64,000 nt of DNA from [Mycobacterium] nativiensis (GTDB taxonomy: Bacteria; Actinomycetota; Actinomycetes; Mycobacteriales; Mycobacteriaceae): contig NZ_CP083986.1 in assembly GCF_020172685.1 (NCBI RefSeq), positions 2,972,294 to 3,036,293 on the forward strand. Reading direction: 5' to 3'. Below are positions 26,521 to 35,452 of this stretch, piece after piece (position 1 is the stretch's first letter; every line of letters begins with the position of its first letter). Below the pieces are notes generated by a model. That model did not search any database. It worked only from the letters and a program-made list of their open reading frames with translations, and had not been told where the DNA came from. The position numbers were made by a program, and so were the translations under genes.

Positions 26521-26592
26521 GCGCGGTTAGCTCAGCGGGAGAGCGCTTCCCTGACACGGAAGAGGTCGCTGGTTCAATCCCAGTACCGCGCA
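26521..26592 (+). tRNA. tRNA-Val (anticodon GAC)
   Basis: 72 nt. The acceptor stem GCGCGGT pairs with ACCGCGC; the anticodon stem-loop CTTCCCTGACACGGAAG reads GAC. Discriminator A is followed by CCA in the DNA (26593-26595), unlike the other three tRNAs here. Confidence 0.97.
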
Positions 26593-26609
26593 CCAGGTTC
26601 CGCACGACG

Positions 26610-26647
26610 AAAACCCCTGCCACCACCGCGTGTGGACAGGGGTTTTC
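26610..26647 (+). terminator. intrinsic terminator after the tRNA group
   Basis: AAAACCCCTG and CAGGGGTTTT pair with a 17-nt loop, ending in TTTTCCC; classical hairpin plus U run 18 bp after tRNA-Val. Confidence 0.85.
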
Positions 26648-26791
26648 CCGTTCTAACTCGGCATCACGGGTGAATTCTGGCCGACACGCCGAGCGATCGA
26701 ACCGGGGGGCCGCGGCCCGTCGACGGACAGCCAGGCAGCACAATTGGGGCCAAAGCACACATAGCTGGCCAGTGGCGAAAGGTGAGCCCCC

Positions 26792-27358
26792 ATGAATCGA
26801 CCCGCCGTGACCCTGTCGGTATTCGCCCTACTGTTCGCCGGCACCTCGGCGGGATGTTCGGGCCATTCCGGTTCGGCGGGCGAGACGACATCGACCGCCT
26901 CCTCCAGCTCAGCCGGGTCCAGCACCGCCGCGGCAAAACCCGCCGGGCACATCGGTGACACCCTGACCCTGACCCGCGCCGACGGCAGCACAATCGCGGT
27001 CACCCTCGAAGGGGTCATCAATCCGGCCACCGTCACGCCCGGCCCCGGCGAACCCGGTGTCACCTACATCGCGACGAAGCTCAAGATCGCCGATCCTGGA
27101 ACGGTGGCCATCGACGGCGACGTCAACATCAATGTCTCGGTGTCGGCCTCCGACGGCAAGAGCCACGTGCCGGACCTGAAAAACGTCAGTGAATGCGCCA
27201 ATTTCGACTCCGGCATGTTCCGCCTCGACCCGGGCGAGTCCGCGACGGGCTGCGTGGTGTTCGCGCTGCCCCACGGCGTCAGCCCGACCAAGGTCAAGTA
27301 CCTGCCGTCGTCGGGATTCGCCGAGGACTTCGGGGAATGGACGCTGTCCGGCCACTGA
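26792..27358 (+). CDS. putative lipoprotein with DUF4352-like domain
   Basis: 188 residues. The signal peptide ends in the lipobox TSAGC (Cys22), followed by a Ser/Thr/Ala linker to about residue 48. The rest (GHIGDTLTLTRADGSTIAV ... YIATKLKIADPGTVAIDGD ... FRLDPGESATGCVVFALP) is an all-beta domain like DUF4352, typical of exported actinobacterial proteins. AAAGGTGAG upstream of ATG 26792. The function is unknown. Confidence 0.82.
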   Translation: MNRPAVTLSVFALLFAGTSAGCSGHSGSAGETTSTASSSSAGSSTAAAKPAGHIGDTLTLTRADGSTIAVTLEGVINPATVTPGPGEPGVTYIATKLKIADPGTVAIDGDVNINVSVSASDGKSHVPDLKNVSECANFDSGMFRLDPGESATGCVVFALPHGVSPTKVKYLPSSGFAEDFGEWTLSGH

Positions 27359-27377
27359 CCGCGCGCGAAGGCAGATC

Positions 27378-27422
27378 GTCAATCAACGGTTGACGCCACT
27401 TGACCGTCAACCTATGGTTGAC
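27378..27422. promoter_or_regulatory. two GTCAA-N7-TTGAC dyads upstream of clpC2
   Basis: Two 17-bp dyads, 27378-27394 and 27406-27422, centres 28 bp apart; the second, GTCAACCTATGGTTGAC, is a perfect palindrome over 7-bp arms and ends 3 bp before the ATG. An extra TTGAC half-site lies at 27400. They suit autoregulation by ClpC2, which has a DNA-binding N-terminus. Confidence 0.7.
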
Positions 27423-27425
27423 GGC

Positions 27426-28166
27426 ATGGCTGATTCGACTCCGCTCACCCCGTCCGTACGCCTCGACGACCTGATCAACGCCATCACCGGCGTTCACGAC
27501 AACCCCTTGGAGCAATTGACCGACGCGGTGCTGGCCGCCGAGCACCTGGGCGAGGTCGCCGATCACCTGATCGGGCACTTCGTCGACCAGGCCCGCCGTT
27601 CCGGGGCGTCCTGGACCGATATCGGCAGGTGCATGGGCGTCACCAAGCAGGCCGCCCAGAAGCGCTTCGTCCCGCGGGCCGAGGCCACCGACGCCGAGCA
27701 GGGCTTCGCCCGCTTCACGCCGCGGGCCCGCAATGCGGTGGTGGCGGCCCAGAATGCCGCCCACCGGGCCCGCAACGCCGAGATCACCCCCGACCATCTG
27801 GTGCTGGGCCTGCTGAACGATCCCGACGCGCTGGCCACCACACTGCTCACCGCCCAACACGTCGACCCTGCCGCCCTCGCCGCGGCCGTAACCCTGCCTC
27901 CCGGCGGCGCCGAATCCCCCGCCCTGATTCCGTTCAGCGGCCCGGCCCGCAAGGCGCTGGAGTTGACCTTCCGCACCGCACTTCGCCTCGGCCACAACTA
28001 CATCGGCACCGAGCACGTGTTGCTGGCACTGCTGGAGTGCGAGGACGACACCGGGCCGTTGCACCGCGCAGGCGTCGATCGGGAGCGGGCCGAGACCGAT
28101 CTGGTGAAAGCCCTGGAGTCGTTCACCGCGAGCCGCGCCGACGGCGAGGGCGATCCCGCGACCTGA
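27426..28166 (+). CDS. clpC2: ClpC2-like protein: helix-turn-helix plus Clp N-terminal domain
   Basis: 246 residues from ATG 27426 (an ATG four codons earlier lies inside the dyad). Residues 55-82 form a helix-turn-helix (ASWTDIGRCMGVTKQAAQKR); residues 95-235 are a Clp N domain with two repeats (FTPRARNAVVAAQNAA; FSGPARKALELTFRTALRL then GTEHVLLALLE). No ATPase module follows, as in Rv2667 ClpC2. Published work describes mycobacterial ClpC2 as a decoy that binds cyclomarin-type ClpC1 poisons and controls its own expression. Confidence 0.92.
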   Translation: MADSTPLTPSVRLDDLINAITGVHDNPLEQLTDAVLAAEHLGEVADHLIGHFVDQARRSGASWTDIGRCMGVTKQAAQKRFVPRAEATDAEQGFARFTPRARNAVVAAQNAAHRARNAEITPDHLVLGLLNDPDALATTLLTAQHVDPAALAAAVTLPPGGAESPALIPFSGPARKALELTFRTALRLGHNYIGTEHVLLALLECEDDTGPLHRAGVDRERAETDLVKALESFTASRADGEGDPAT

Positions 28167-28240
28167 CCGGCCTGGCCGAGGCTGGTGCACCCGCGAGCGC
28201 GATGTGCCATCATGCCCAAAAGAAAACGAAGAAGGACATG

Positions 28241-28780
28241 ATGCATCGCTGGATTCTGGCTCTGATCACTTCCGTCGCCACCGTGTTGGCCGGGTGGGTG
28301 GCGCCCGCCACCGGATACGCCACACCGACCACCACTGCGGAGGCTCCGATCGGCCGCCTCGGCGACACACTGCGCATCCAGTACCAGGACGAGGCCTTCG
28401 GCCCGATCGTCGCCGACGTGACCGTGCACGACGTGGTGCCCAGCGAGATCCCGCCGGGCTGGGGCCAGAACGGATCGCCACGCTGGCGCAACCAGGGTGG
28501 CCCCTGGCGGGCGAACGTGACCGTCCATCCGATCACGGTGCCCAACGCCTACATCATGGCGGCCTCGACGACCTTCAACGGTGTCACTCCCGGCGGCGAC
28601 GCCTACGTGTCCAAGCACACCGACGACCCGACCACCCTGGACGCGTTGCTCACCAACGCGCCGGCAGGCTCCACCGTGACCGGCGGGGTCTACTGGGACG
28701 TCTACCGCGGCCTGGTCACCCACGTCACAATGCTGTCGCGGAACACCGGTCTGCGCCTGGCGCAGTGGAATCTGGGCTAG
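28241..28780 (+). CDS. MPT63-like (DUF1942) secreted protein, Rv2668 type
   Basis: 179 residues from ATG 28241, with AAGGA 4 nt upstream (an ATG directly before at 28238 is also possible). Signal peptide to about residue 28 (LAGWVAPATGYA). The mature part follows the MPT63 beta-sandwich pattern: GRLGDTLRIQYQDEAFG, WRANVTVHPITVPNA and GGVYWDVYRGLVTHVTML, ending LAQWNLG. Secreted; function unknown. It lies 74 bp downstream of clpC2, the same order as Rv2667-Rv2668. The next M. tuberculosis gene, Rv2669, is missing and a repeat copy is found there. Confidence 0.82.
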   Translation: MHRWILALITSVATVLAGWVAPATGYATPTTTAEAPIGRLGDTLRIQYQDEAFGPIVADVTVHDVVPSEIPPGWGQNGSPRWRNQGGPWRANVTVHPITVPNAYIMAASTTFNGVTPGGDAYVSKHTDDPTTLDALLTNAPAGSTVTGGVYWDVYRGLVTHVTMLSRNTGLRLAQWNLG

Positions 28781-28790
28781 CCGACGGGCT

Positions 28791-28841
28791 TGATTCGGCG
28801 GCCCAGCTTCGCCTCTCCTCCGTCGAGCCTCGCTAGCCGCC
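28791..28841. repeat. single copy of the 56-bp repeat family
   Basis: TGATTCGGCGG followed by the unit core CAGCTTCGCCTCTCC and ending GCTAGCCGCC. It is about 51 bp long and lies between two convergent genes; the AFG1 gene's stop codon falls inside it. Homologous arrays lie at 37915 and 53781. Confidence 0.85.
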
Positions 28842-29879
28842 GCTGCTCAACGCCAACAGCCGAGAGGTTGCCCGCAAGTACTTCTTGCGGTAGCCGCCGG
28901 CCAACATCTCCGCGCTGAAGATGCCGTCCAGCTTCGCGCCGGAGGCCACCACCGGAATTCCGGCGTCGTAGAGCCGGTCGGTGAGCGCCACCAGTCGCAG
29001 CGCCACGTTCTGATCGTCGATGGGGTGCGCCCCGGTCAGAAACACGCCGGTGACGCCTTCGATCAGGTTCAGGTACCGCGACGGGTGCATGGTGGCCAGG
29101 TGCTCGCACAGCGCGTCGAAGTCGTCCAGGGTAGAGCCGGGCGTCGCCGCGGCGCGCTCCGCGACCTGCTGCGCCGAAGGCGGTTCGGGCGCCGGCGGCA
29201 GGTCCCGGTGCCGATAGTCCGGGCCGTCGACCCGCACCGGCGTGAAAATGCTTGAGAGCGCACTGATCTCACGCAGGAAATCCTGGACCGCGAAACGCCC
29301 CTCGCCGAGTTGATCGGGCAGGGTGTTCGACGTGGCGGCAATCGAAACACCCCGCGCCACCAGTTCCGACAGCAGCCGCGACACCAGGGTGGTGTTGCCC
29401 GGGTCGTCGAGCTCGAACTCGTCGATACACACCACGGTGTAGTCGCCGAGCAACTCGATGCACTCGGTGAAACCGAACACCCCGGCCAGTTGGGTCAGCT
29501 CCATGAACGTGGCGAACGCCGTCTTGTGCCCCGTGCCGCCGTCGGCGGTGTCGGTGATCTGGCGATAGATCGAGGCCAGCAGGTGGGTCTTGCCGACCCC
29601 GAACCCGCCGTCGAGGTAGAGCCCGACCCCCGGCAGCACCTCACGCTTGCCGAGCAGTTTGCGCCGCCCCGCCCGCCGTGTCAGCGCCTGCACGCAGAAA
29701 CCCGTGCAGGACGTGACGGCAGCCGCCTGAGTGGGCTGCACCGGGTCGGGCCGGTAGCTGTCGAAGCTGGCGCCGGAGAACGTCGGCGGCGGCGTGAGCT
29801 GCGCGATCAACCGATCCGGGGAGACCGCCGGATGCCGGTCGACAAGGTGGGCGATCGACTTGACAGCTTGATTGGGCAC
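28833..29879 (-). CDS. AFG1/ZapE-family ATPase (Rv2670c type)
   Basis: 348 residues from GTG 29877-29879 (VPNQAVKSIAHLVDRHP). AFG1-like ATPase: Walker A GGFGVGKTHLLAS, Walker B VVCIDEFEL and sensor region ATSNTLPDQLG. In E. coli ZapE acts in cell division; in mitochondria Lace1/Afg1 handles protein quality control. The last residues (SSGG) and stop lie within the 56-bp repeat, so the C-terminus may have been reshaped by it. Divergent from the RibD-like gene across 34 bp. Confidence 0.92.
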   Translation of the reverse strand: MPNQAVKSIAHLVDRHPAVSPDRLIAQLTPPPTFSGASFDSYRPDPVQPTQAAAVTSCTGFCVQALTRRAGRRKLLGKREVLPGVGLYLDGGFGVGKTHLLASIYRQITDTADGGTGHKTAFATFMELTQLAGVFGFTECIELLGDYTVVCIDEFELDDPGNTTLVSRLLSELVARGVSIAATSNTLPDQLGEGRFAVQDFLREISALSSIFTPVRVDGPDYRHRDLPPAPEPPSAQQVAERAAATPGSTLDDFDALCEHLATMHPSRYLNLIEGVTGVFLTGAHPIDDQNVALRLVALTDRLYDAGIPVVASGAKLDGIFSAEMLAGGYRKKYLRATSRLLALSSGG

Positions 29880-29913
29880 GCAGGAACTGTAGCCACATGG
29901 TGCAATCGAGGTC

Positions 29914-30696
29914 ATGTCTGACCTCAGCGCAGATCCGGGTTTCACGCTGTTGGGCTCCGCGGCGCCCGTCGACGACAAAGAGCTGGCCGGGCTCTACGCC
30001 TACCCCGAAGGCGACCAGACGCGCCCGTGGGTGCGGGCCAATTTCATCAGCAGCATCGACGGCGGTGCGACGATGTCGGGCACCTCCGGCGGGCTGGCCG
30101 GGCCGGGCGATCGCACCGTGTTCACGCTGCTGCGGGCACTGGCCGACATCATCGTGGTCGGCGCGGGCACCATCCGGGTCGAGAACTACGGCGGTGCCCA
30201 CCTCGGCGTCGCCGAACGCCAGCGCCGCCGCGACCGCGGACAGACCGAGGTTCCCCGGCTGGCGATCGTCTCCGGATCCGGACGGCTGGACCGCGACCTG
30301 CGGGTCTTCACCGAAACCGAGCTGCCGCCCCTGGTGCTCACCAGCGCGACGGCCGCCGAAGACACCCGGCGGCGGTTGGCCGGACACGCCGAGGTCCTGG
30401 ACTGCTCGGGCAACGTCCCCGACCGGGTCGACGTGGCCACGGTGCTGGCCGCGGTGGCCGCGCGCGGCCACCGCCGGGTGCTCACCGAAGGCGGCCCGAC
30501 CCTGCTGGACTCCCTCGTCGAAGGCGATCTGCTCGACGAACTGTGCCTGACTGTGGCGCCGTACCTGGTCGGGGGCCGGGCCCCTCGCATCGCCACCGGC
30601 ACCGGCGAACAGGCGACCCCGATGCGCTGCGCACATCTGCTCAGCGACGAATCCGGCTACCTCTACGGCCGCTACGTCAAAAGCACGCGCCTATAA
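29914..30696 (+). CDS. RibD C-terminal-domain reductase (Rv2671 type)
   Basis: 260 residues, DHFR-like RibD_C fold: NFISSIDGGATMSG at the N-terminus, ALADIIVVGAGTIRVENYG, and VLTEGGPTLLDSLVEGDLLDEL for NADPH and substrate binding. There is no deaminase domain, unlike full RibD. The M. tuberculosis counterpart Rv2671 has been shown to supply dihydrofolate reductase activity when overexpressed and can confer para-aminosalicylate resistance. ATG 29914 lies 34 bp from the divergent AFG1 start. Eleven bases separate it from the next gene. Confidence 0.9.
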   Translation: MSDLSADPGFTLLGSAAPVDDKELAGLYAYPEGDQTRPWVRANFISSIDGGATMSGTSGGLAGPGDRTVFTLLRALADIIVVGAGTIRVENYGGAHLGVAERQRRRDRGQTEVPRLAIVSGSGRLDRDLRVFTETELPPLVLTSATAAEDTRRRLAGHAEVLDCSGNVPDRVDVATVLAAVAARGHRRVLTEGGPTLLDSLVEGDLLDELCLTVAPYLVGGRAPRIATGTGEQATPMRCAHLLSDESGYLYGRYVKSTRL

Positions 30697-30706
30697 GGTG
30701 ACTGTC

Positions 30707-32266
30707 ATGAGTCGCCACCCCGGGTTCGCCACGATCGTGCTCGCGGTGGCCACCATGCTGGCGGGCTGCGCGCCCGGTCTGGCGGCGGACCCCCGCTTCG
30801 CCACCAACTCCGGCGCCGGGCCGCAGGGTCAGCCCGAGTCCACCTCCGATCACGCCGGGCCGCCCCCGATCGAGGTGCCCAAGAACGACCTGGGCTGGCA
30901 TGACTGCACCGCACGGCTGTTCGGCGACGCCGCGGTGCCCGCCACTCCGGGAGTACGGCTGGACTGCTCCAGCTATGACGCCGACGTCGACCCGCTCGGC
31001 GGCGGCTCGTCGGCGATCAGCATCGGCGTGGTGCGCGCCCGATCCGTGCAGACCCCGGCCGACGCGGGTCCGGTGGTGTTCACCACCGGCTGGGACATGC
31101 CGTCGTCGCTTCAGCTACCGGTCTGGCTGGCCCGGGCCGGCGCAGACGTGCTCAAGAGCCACCCGATCGTCGCTGTGGACCGGCGCGGCACCGGGATGTC
31201 GAGCGCGGTCGACTGCCGCGATCGGGCGCAGCGCGACGAGATGTGGAACCAGGCGCAGTTCTCCCCCGGTGACGACCCGGTGGCCAACCTGGGCACCGTC
31301 ACGATGGAGGCCACCACCGACTGCACCGACGCCATCTCGCCCGGCGAGTCGTCCTATGACAACACCCACGCCGCCACCGACCTGGAGCGGCTGCGCAGTA
31401 TTTGGGATGTTCCCGCGCTGGCGCTGCTGGGTATCGGCAATGGCGCCCAGGTCGCACTGGCCTACGCCGGATCCCATCCCGGCAAGGTGGCCCGGCTGGC
31501 GCTCGACTCCCCCATCCCGCTCGGCGTCGCCGCCGAAGCCGCGGCCGAGGAGCGGATCAGGGGCCAGGAGGCGGCCTTCGAGGCCTTCGTCGCGCAGTGC
31601 GTCGCGATCAACTGCCCGCTGGCACCCGACCCCAAGGGCGTCACCGACGCGGTGTTGAACTCGGCGCGTTCCGGACACGGCCCGGGCGGAGCCTCGGTGG
31701 CCGCGATCACCAACGCCATCATCACCGCGTTGGGCTACCCCACCGGAGACCGGGTCAACACCACCAACGAACTGGCCAAGGCGCTGGCGACGGCGAATTC
31801 CGGTGACGCCAATCTGCTGAACAACCTGATCAACCGCGCCCAGGGCACCGTCGGCAGCGACGGCCACTTCATCAACTCCTGCGCCGATGCCCTCAACCGG
31901 CCCACCCCGGATCGGGTCCGCGAACTGGTGGTCGCCTGGGGCAAGCTCTACCCACAGTTCGGCACCGTCGGCGCCCTGGACATGGCGCAGTGCCTCAGCT
32001 GGCCCAGCAGCAGCACCCCGGAGCCACCCAAGGAGCTCAAGTTCGACGTGCTGCTGCTCGGGGTGCAGAACGACCCGATCGTCGGCGAGGAGGGGGTGGC
32101 GGCCACCGCAGCGGCCGTCATCAACGCCGACTCGGCCAGCAAGCGGGTGATGTGGCAGGGCATCGGGCACGGGGCCGCGGTGTATTCGCCGTGCGCGCTG
32201 CCTCCGCTGATCGGCTATCTCGAGAGCGGCAAGCTCCCCGACACCGACGTCTACTGCCCGGCCTGA
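30707..32266 (+). CDS. alpha/beta-hydrolase-like lipoprotein with altered nucleophile elbow (Rv2672 type)
   Basis: 519 residues from ATG 30707 with AAGG upstream. The signal peptide ends in the lipobox LAGC (Cys21). The fold resembles TAP/SCO7095-type tripeptidyl peptidases: DRRGTGMSS, the elbow LLGIGNGAQVALAYAG, and a C-terminal TAP-like part with GIGHGAAVY holding the His. The nucleophile position in GxSxG is Gly244 instead of Ser, so classical catalysis looks impossible. Exported; a role in envelope proteolysis or as a binding protein is inferred. Same position as Rv2672. Confidence 0.88.
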   Translation: MSRHPGFATIVLAVATMLAGCAPGLAADPRFATNSGAGPQGQPESTSDHAGPPPIEVPKNDLGWHDCTARLFGDAAVPATPGVRLDCSSYDADVDPLGGGSSAISIGVVRARSVQTPADAGPVVFTTGWDMPSSLQLPVWLARAGADVLKSHPIVAVDRRGTGMSSAVDCRDRAQRDEMWNQAQFSPGDDPVANLGTVTMEATTDCTDAISPGESSYDNTHAATDLERLRSIWDVPALALLGIGNGAQVALAYAGSHPGKVARLALDSPIPLGVAAEAAAEERIRGQEAAFEAFVAQCVAINCPLAPDPKGVTDAVLNSARSGHGPGGASVAAITNAIITALGYPTGDRVNTTNELAKALATANSGDANLLNNLINRAQGTVGSDGHFINSCADALNRPTPDRVRELVVAWGKLYPQFGTVGALDMAQCLSWPSSSTPEPPKELKFDVLLLGVQNDPIVGEEGVAATAAAVINADSASKRVMWQGIGHGAAVYSPCALPPLIGYLESGKLPDTDVYCPA

Positions 32267-32276
32267 GCCGGCGTCG

Positions 32277-33575
32277 GTGTACGGTGCGCAGGTGAGCGCA
32301 GCCGACTCCATCCGCACCGCTGTACTGGCCGCATTCCGGCCGCCCACCAGTGCCCCGAGCACCGCGACCGTGCTGCGTTCGGTGCTGTGGCCGGTGGCCA
32401 TCATGTCGCTGATCCACCGTTCGGTGGTGCTGCCGCTGAACGGCAACATCACCGACGACTTCAAACCGGTGTACCGGGCGGTGCTGAACTTCCGGCACGG
32501 CCTGGACATCTACAACGAGCACTTCGACTACGTCGACCCGCACTACCTGTACTCACCGGGCGGCACCCTGTTGATGTCGCCGTTCGGGTACCTGCCCGAG
32601 ACCCTGTCGCGGTACACATTCGTCGCGACCAACACGATCGCGATCGTGCTCGCCGCCTACCTGCTGCTGCGGATGTTCGGCTTCGGGCTGACCTCGGTGG
32701 CCGCGCCGGCCCTGCTCGCGGCCATGTTCCTCACCGAGAGCGTGAGCAGCACCCTGGTGTTCACCAACATCAACGGCGTCATTCTGTTGGCCGAAGTGCT
32801 GTACCTGCGTTGGCTGCTGGACGCGCGGGGCAGCCGTCAGTGGTGGGCCGGTGTGGCGATCGGGCTGACGCTGGTGGTCAAACCGGTGCTGGCGCCGCTG
32901 CTGCTGCTGCCACTGCTGAACAGGCAGTGGCGGCCGTTCATCGGGGCGATCACGGTGCCGGTGCTGTTCAACCTGGTGGCGTTCCCGCTGGCCAGCGACC
33001 CGACCAGCTACTTCACCCAGACGGTCCCCTACATCATGGGCACCCGCGACTACTTCAACTCCTCGATCCTGGGCAACGGCGTGTTCTTCGGCCTGCCCTC
33101 GGGGCTGATCCTGTTCATGCGGGTGGCGTTCACCCTGATCGCCGCGGTGAGCCTGTGGCTGCTCTACCGCTACTACCGCACTCGCGACCCGCGCTTTTGG
33201 ATGCTCACCTCCTCAGGTGTCCTGCTGACGACCTCGTTCCTGGTCTTGTCGCTGGGCCAGGGCTACTACTCGATAGTGCTGTTCCCGTTCCTGATGACGG
33301 TGGTGCTGCCGAACTCGGTGCTGCGCAACTGGCCGGCCTGGTTGGGCATCTACGGGTTCATGACCCTGGACAAATGGCTGATCTTCCGGTGGATGAACGT
33401 GGGCCGACCGCTGGACTATCTGAAGATCACCTACGGCTGGTCGCTGCTGCTGATCGTGATCTGCTCCGTGCTGTGTTACCGCTACCTCGACGCCAAGGAG
33501 CAGGGCCGCCTGGACGACGGAATCGACCCGGCATGGCTGGCGGCTGAGCCTAAGCGGATTAACGTGGAGGCATGA
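32277..33575 (+). CDS. aftC: alpha-(1->3)-arabinofuranosyltransferase AftC
   Basis: 432 residues, about ten membrane helices, GT-C fold. A loop after the first helix has NGNITDDFKPVYRAVLNF with the aspartates (DD) expected in GT-C enzymes. Conserved stretches TLVFTNINGVILL, TRDYFNSSILGNG and LKITYGWSLLLI match AftC (Rv2673), which adds the 3,5-branch arabinofuranose in arabinogalactan and LAM using decaprenylphosphoryl-arabinose. GTG 32277 gives the MYGAQV start used for AftC; GTG 32292 is an alternative. The stop overlaps msrB by 4 nt. Confidence 0.95.
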   Translation: MYGAQVSAADSIRTAVLAAFRPPTSAPSTATVLRSVLWPVAIMSLIHRSVVLPLNGNITDDFKPVYRAVLNFRHGLDIYNEHFDYVDPHYLYSPGGTLLMSPFGYLPETLSRYTFVATNTIAIVLAAYLLLRMFGFGLTSVAAPALLAAMFLTESVSSTLVFTNINGVILLAEVLYLRWLLDARGSRQWWAGVAIGLTLVVKPVLAPLLLLPLLNRQWRPFIGAITVPVLFNLVAFPLASDPTSYFTQTVPYIMGTRDYFNSSILGNGVFFGLPSGLILFMRVAFTLIAAVSLWLLYRYYRTRDPRFWMLTSSGVLLTTSFLVLSLGQGYYSIVLFPFLMTVVLPNSVLRNWPAWLGIYGFMTLDKWLIFRWMNVGRPLDYLKITYGWSLLLIVICSVLCYRYLDAKEQGRLDDGIDPAWLAAEPKRINVEA

Positions 33576-33979
33576 CCTCTCCCAAGGTGTCGCTGACCGA
33601 CGACGAGTGGCGCGCGAAACTGACCCCCGAAGAGTTCGCGGTGCTGCGCCGCGCCGGCACCGAGCCGCCGAACACCGGCGAATACACCGACACCACCGCC
33701 GAAGGTGTCTACGAGTGCCGGGCGTGCGGTGCCGAATTGTTCCGCAGCACAGAGAAATTCCACTCACACTGCGGTTGGCCGTCGTTCTTCGACCCGGCCG
33801 ATTCCGACGCGGTGATCCTGCGCTCCGACGACTCGCTCGGGATGCGCCGCACCGAGGTGCTGTGTGCGTCCTGCCACAGCCACCTGGGCCATGTGTTCAC
33901 CGGTGAGGGCTACCCCACCCCGACCGACCAGCGGTACTGCATCAACAGCATCTGTCTGCGGCTGGTGCCCGCGTCCTGA
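33572..33979 (+). CDS. msrB: peptide-methionine (R)-S-oxide reductase MsrB
   Basis: 135 residues, complete MsrB: zinc cysteines in CRAC and CASC, FHSHCGWPSF, and the catalytic Cys in RYCINS followed by CLRLVP. It repairs methionine-R-sulfoxide in oxidised proteins. The ATG overlaps the aftC stop (ATGA). Two bases separate its stop from the convergent methyltransferase gene. In M. tuberculosis this is Rv2674, part of resistance to nitrosative and hypochlorite stress. Confidence 0.96.
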   Translation: MTSPKVSLTDDEWRAKLTPEEFAVLRRAGTEPPNTGEYTDTTAEGVYECRACGAELFRSTEKFHSHCGWPSFFDPADSDAVILRSDDSLGMRRTEVLCASCHSHLGHVFTGEGYPTPTDQRYCINSICLRLVPAS

Positions 33980-33981
33980 GA

Positions 33982-34719
33982 TCAGTCGATCCGGGTGGCG
34001 TGGATCTCCCAGAACGGTGCGTGCGCCAGCTGGCCGTCCAGCAGTGGTTCGATGACAGCCAGCCGCTGCGCGATCGCCCGGATCCGGGGCGGCGCGGCCG
34101 GGTTCTGCTCGACCTGCGCCGCGAATCCGGCGGCGCTGACGTTGACCAGATAGCTCGTCGGCCCCAGATAGTCAATCCGCCAGCCGCCGGCCGGCAGTCC
34201 CTCGCGTAGCTCCTCGGTCGACATCGCCGGAGGCATGAAGAATCCGTTGATGTTGTAGTCGGCGGCCTCGACCATGAACAGCCGGGCCCCGGGCCTGGTG
34301 GCCCGGTGCAGCGCCCGCAGGTAGTCATGCTGGGCCTCGCCGCCGAAGGTGTTGTAAAAGGCGGTGTCGACGACGGTGTCGAAGCAGTCGGTGAAGCCGT
34401 CCAGGGTCTTGGCGTCACCGACCCGGAAGTCCACCGACACCCCGGCCGCCCGCGCATTGGCGCGGGCGCGTTCGATGGCCGTCTCCGACACGTCGATACC
34501 GGTTGCGGTGCAACCGTTCTGGGCGAAATGGATCGCGTGATGTCCCGGGCCGGTGCCGGGATCGAGCACCGCACCCTTGATCGCCCCCAACGCGACCAGC
34601 CGCCGCACCGCCGGTTGCGCTCCGCCGATGTCCCACGGTGTCGCCGCGGGCAATCCCCTGGCGGTCAGATCGGTGCGGTAGATCTTCTCGAAGCGCTCGG
34701 CGTCGCCGCTCTCCGTCAC
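33982..34719 (-). CDS. SAM-dependent methyltransferase (Rv2675c type)
   Basis: 245 residues from GTG 34717-34719. Class I methyltransferase: motif [17 protein letters not shown] (Asp-Pro-Gly-Thr-Gly-Pro-Gly), [12 protein letters not shown] for ribose binding and [12 protein letters not shown]. It lies in a run with chdC, hemY and hemE, and overlaps chdC by 4 nt (GTGA), so it is probably part of the haem operon; the substrate is unknown. Confidence 0.88.
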   Translation of the reverse strand: MTESGDAERFEKIYRTDLTARGLPAATPWDIGGAQPAVRRLVALGAIKGAVLDPGTGPGHHAIHFAQNGCTATGIDVSETAIERARANARAAGVSVDFRVGDAKTLDGFTDCFDTVVDTAFYNTFGGEAQHDYLRALHRATRPGARLFMVEAADYNINGFFMPPAMSTEELREGLPAGGWRIDYLGPTSYLVNVSAAGFAAQVEQNPAAPPRIRAIAQRLAVIEPLLDGQLAHAPFWEIHATRID

Positions 34720-35417
34720 GGCAGGGAGGCGACCAACTGCTCGACCTCGACCCGGGGACCGGTGAAGAACGGGGTCTCCTCGCGGGCGTGCAGGCGAGCC
34801 TCGGTGTTGCGCAGATCGCGCATCAAGTCGACGATCCGGTCGAGTTCGGGTGCCTCGAACGCCAGGATCCACTCGTAGTCACCGAGCGCAAAGGCCGGCA
34901 CGGTGTTGGCACGAACGTCCTTGTAGCCGCGGGCGGCCATCCCATGCTCGGCCAGCATCCTGCGGCGGTCCTCCTCGGGCAGCACGTACCACTCCAGCGA
35001 ACGCACGAACGGGTAGACGCAGATGTAGGCACCCGCCGGTTCGCCGGCGATGAAGGCCGGGACATGGCTTCTGTTGAACTCGGCAGGCCGGTGCAGTGCC
35101 ACGCTGCTCCACACCGGTGTGCAGGCCCGGCCCAGTGCGGTGCGCCGGAAGCCGGCGTAGGTGGCCTGCAGATCCTCGATGCGCTCGGCGTGGCTCCAGA
35201 TCATGAAATCGGCGTCGGCGCGCAGGCCCGCGACGTCGTAGACGCCGCGGATCACCACGCCGCGCTCTTCCTGCTGTTTCAAGAAGGTCGCCGCCTGATC
35301 GGCCGCCTCGGCACGGGTGCCGGGGCCGTCGTCGAGCACCCCGGGACGAACCGAGAACACCGAGAACATCACGTAGCGGATGGTGGAATTCAGCTTGTCA
35401 AAATCGAGGTGCACCAT
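34716..35417 (-). CDS. chdC: coproheme decarboxylase ChdC (HemQ)
   Basis: 233 residues from ATG 35415-35417, chlorite-dismutase fold. It oxidatively decarboxylates coproheme III to haem b with peroxide, the last step of the coproporphyrin-dependent route used by actinobacteria. Visible: [30 protein letters not shown] (tyrosine region) and [16 protein letters not shown] (His region for the haem side). M. tuberculosis counterpart Rv2676c. It is 35 bp downstream of hemY. Confidence 0.92.
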   Translation of the reverse strand: MVHLDFDKLNSTIRYVMFSVFSVRPGVLDDGPGTRAEAADQAATFLKQQEERGVVIRGVYDVAGLRADADFMIWSHAERIEDLQATYAGFRRTALGRACTPVWSSVALHRPAEFNRSHVPAFIAGEPAGAYICVYPFVRSLEWYVLPEEDRRRMLAEHGMAARGYKDVRANTVPAFALGDYEWILAFEAPELDRIVDLMRDLRNTEARLHAREETPFFTGPRVEVEQLVASLP

Positions 35418-35452
35418 GGCCCATATCGTGCCACGACAGCGCCGAGAGCGCT

